From Rhizobium altiplani (GTDB lineage Bacteria > Pseudomonadota > Alphaproteobacteria > Rhizobiales > Rhizobiaceae): a stretch of DNA of 64,000 bases. A program made the position numbers and the translations under genes. The notes under the pieces were generated by a model. The model had not been told where the DNA came from. It saw only the letters and a list, made by a program, of their open reading frames with translations, and did no database searches. The DNA lies in the NCBI RefSeq assembly GCF_001542405.1, contig NZ_LNCD01000140.1:1-64000 (forward strand). Reading direction: 5' to 3'. Below, piece after piece: positions 63,417 through 64,000 of the stretch. Within the stretch, counting starts at the first letter, position 1. Every line of letters begins with the position of its first letter.

Positions 63417-63721
63417 GAAAACTCTAATTCCCCCCGCAACTATGCCGATGGATGTGAACGTTTAGTCCAAGTTCAGCGGAAAATGAAGCATAAGCATGAC
63501 TGAGCTTCATCCAACCTCCGGAGGACCGGCTGCGCGCCTTATTTGGTGGTCGCATACAGGAAGGCCAAGCCCCCGGCCAGCACTAATTGCGCCAAAAGCC
63601 CGATTTTGCGGCGTTTTCGCACTCTTTGTCCCCATTGAAACTATTGAAACGCTTTTGCGCAAAAGTTATATGGCTAATGAAACCTGATTACTTGACGCTA
63701 GATTAAACCGGAGTTCGTCGG
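63417..63721. other. 305-base divergent promoter region fabA/irr
   Basis: Contains the irr promoter (63644-63672) with a palindrome. A short plus-strand frame (63496-63687) overlaps it and is not credible. The fabA promoter on the minus strand was not resolved by eye. Confidence 0.5.
63644..63672 (+). promoter_or_regulatory. irr: irr promoter with palindrome in the spacer
   Basis: -35 TTGAAA (63644-63649), 17-base spacer, -10 TATATG (63667-63672). The spacer contains the perfect palindrome CTTTTGCGCAAAAG (63652-63665), and ATTGAAAC is repeated directly at 63634-63641 and 63643-63650. Confidence 0.65.
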
Positions 63722-64000
63722 ATGGTGGCAGAGGCCCCGCTTACCATTGAGGCACGGCTGAGACACGCCGGCCTTCGTCCGACGCGCCAGCGCGTCGCGC
63801 TCGGTGACCTGCTTTTCGCCAAAGGCGATCGGCACCTGACGGTCGAGGAACTCCACGAGGAGGCCGTGCAGGCGGGAGTGCCTGTGTCGCTGGCGACCGT
63901 CTACAACACGCTGCACCAGTTTACCGAAGCAGGGATGATCCGCGTTCTCGCGGTCGAAAGCGCCAAGACCTATTTCGACACCAACGTCTCCGACCACCAT
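63722..64000 (+). CDS. irr: Fur-family iron response regulator Irr, 3' part outside window
   Basis: The first 93 codons are visible and open to the last base. The DNA-binding part has LRHAGLRPTRQRVALGDLLF and VSLATVYNTLHQFTEAGMIR; the last residues (YFDTNVSDHH) reach the His-rich haem/metal site of Irr. No N-terminal GCPWHD haem motif is present, as in rhizobial Irr other than Bradyrhizobium. Irr represses or activates iron genes when haem is low. ATG 63722 has CGGAG eight bases upstream. Divergent from fabA. Confidence 0.9.
   Translation, partial: MVAEAPLTIEARLRHAGLRPTRQRVALGDLLFAKGDRHLTVEELHEEAVQAGVPVSLATVYNTLHQFTEAGMIRVLAVESAKTYFDTNVSDHH

Noticed and set aside
63496..63687. 63-codon plus-strand frame upstream of irr
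   Set aside because: Covers the irr promoter and has no ribosome site.

Overview
The window looks like a chromosomal segment of an alphaproteobacterium of the Rhizobiaceae (Ensifer/Sinorhizobium, Rhizobium or a close relative). The basis is the high-GC codon usage and a recognisable rhizobial housekeeping order: lepA, recF-moeB, kdsB-pheA, SRP RNA-dnaX-ybaB-recR, rimP-nusA-ylxR-infB-rbfA-truB-rpsO-pnp, and fabI-fabB-fabA facing irr. Species cannot be fixed from the sequence alone.

The left part (1-18.3 kb) is accessory. It opens with a truncated IS1182-type transposase, followed by a catabolic and uptake locus for a hydroxyproline-type amino acid. That locus has an Ldh_2-family ketimine reductase on the minus strand. 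Divergent from it lie a 2-oxoglutarate-semialdehyde-type aldehyde dehydrogenase, a polar amino-acid ABC transporter (binding protein, two permeases, ATPase), a FAD amino-acid dehydrogenase, a fused aconitase X (cis-3-hydroxyproline dehydratase type) and a proline-racemase-superfamily protein with an unusual Ser/Thr active-site pair. Two promoter regions share a 23-bp inverted-repeat element, but no regulator lies in the window. An MltF-like lytic transglycosylase and a five-gene peptide ABC transporter on the minus strand follow.

From 19 to 38 kb, core genes (lepA, recF, moeB, adenosine kinase, cycM, kdsB, pheA, nudC) are mixed with small metabolic and regulatory genes: XRE-cupin regulator, acetyltransferases, group III truncated haemoglobin, carbon-nitrogen hydrolase, SH3 protein, cold-shock protein, and a WYL-regulator/small-protein/VOC cluster. 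Two short minus-strand genes near 30.3-30.7 kb form a tiny tandem pair; the first has only 54 codons.

From 38 to 60 kb comes the information-processing block: SRP RNA with a well-placed promoter, dnaX, ybaB, then after a seven-gene interruption or extension recR, and after a few more genes the rimP-nusA-infB-rbfA-truB operon, rpsO and pnp. A promoter followed at once by an intrinsic terminator lies before rimP and suggests attenuation. An exported alpha/beta hydrolase sits between truB and rpsO, with a perfect hairpin touching its ribosome site. The right end has fabIBA (unsaturated fatty-acid synthesis) transcribed away from irr, the iron/haem-responsive Fur-family regulator, which is cut by the window edge. 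I saw no tRNA, rRNA or CRISPR array.
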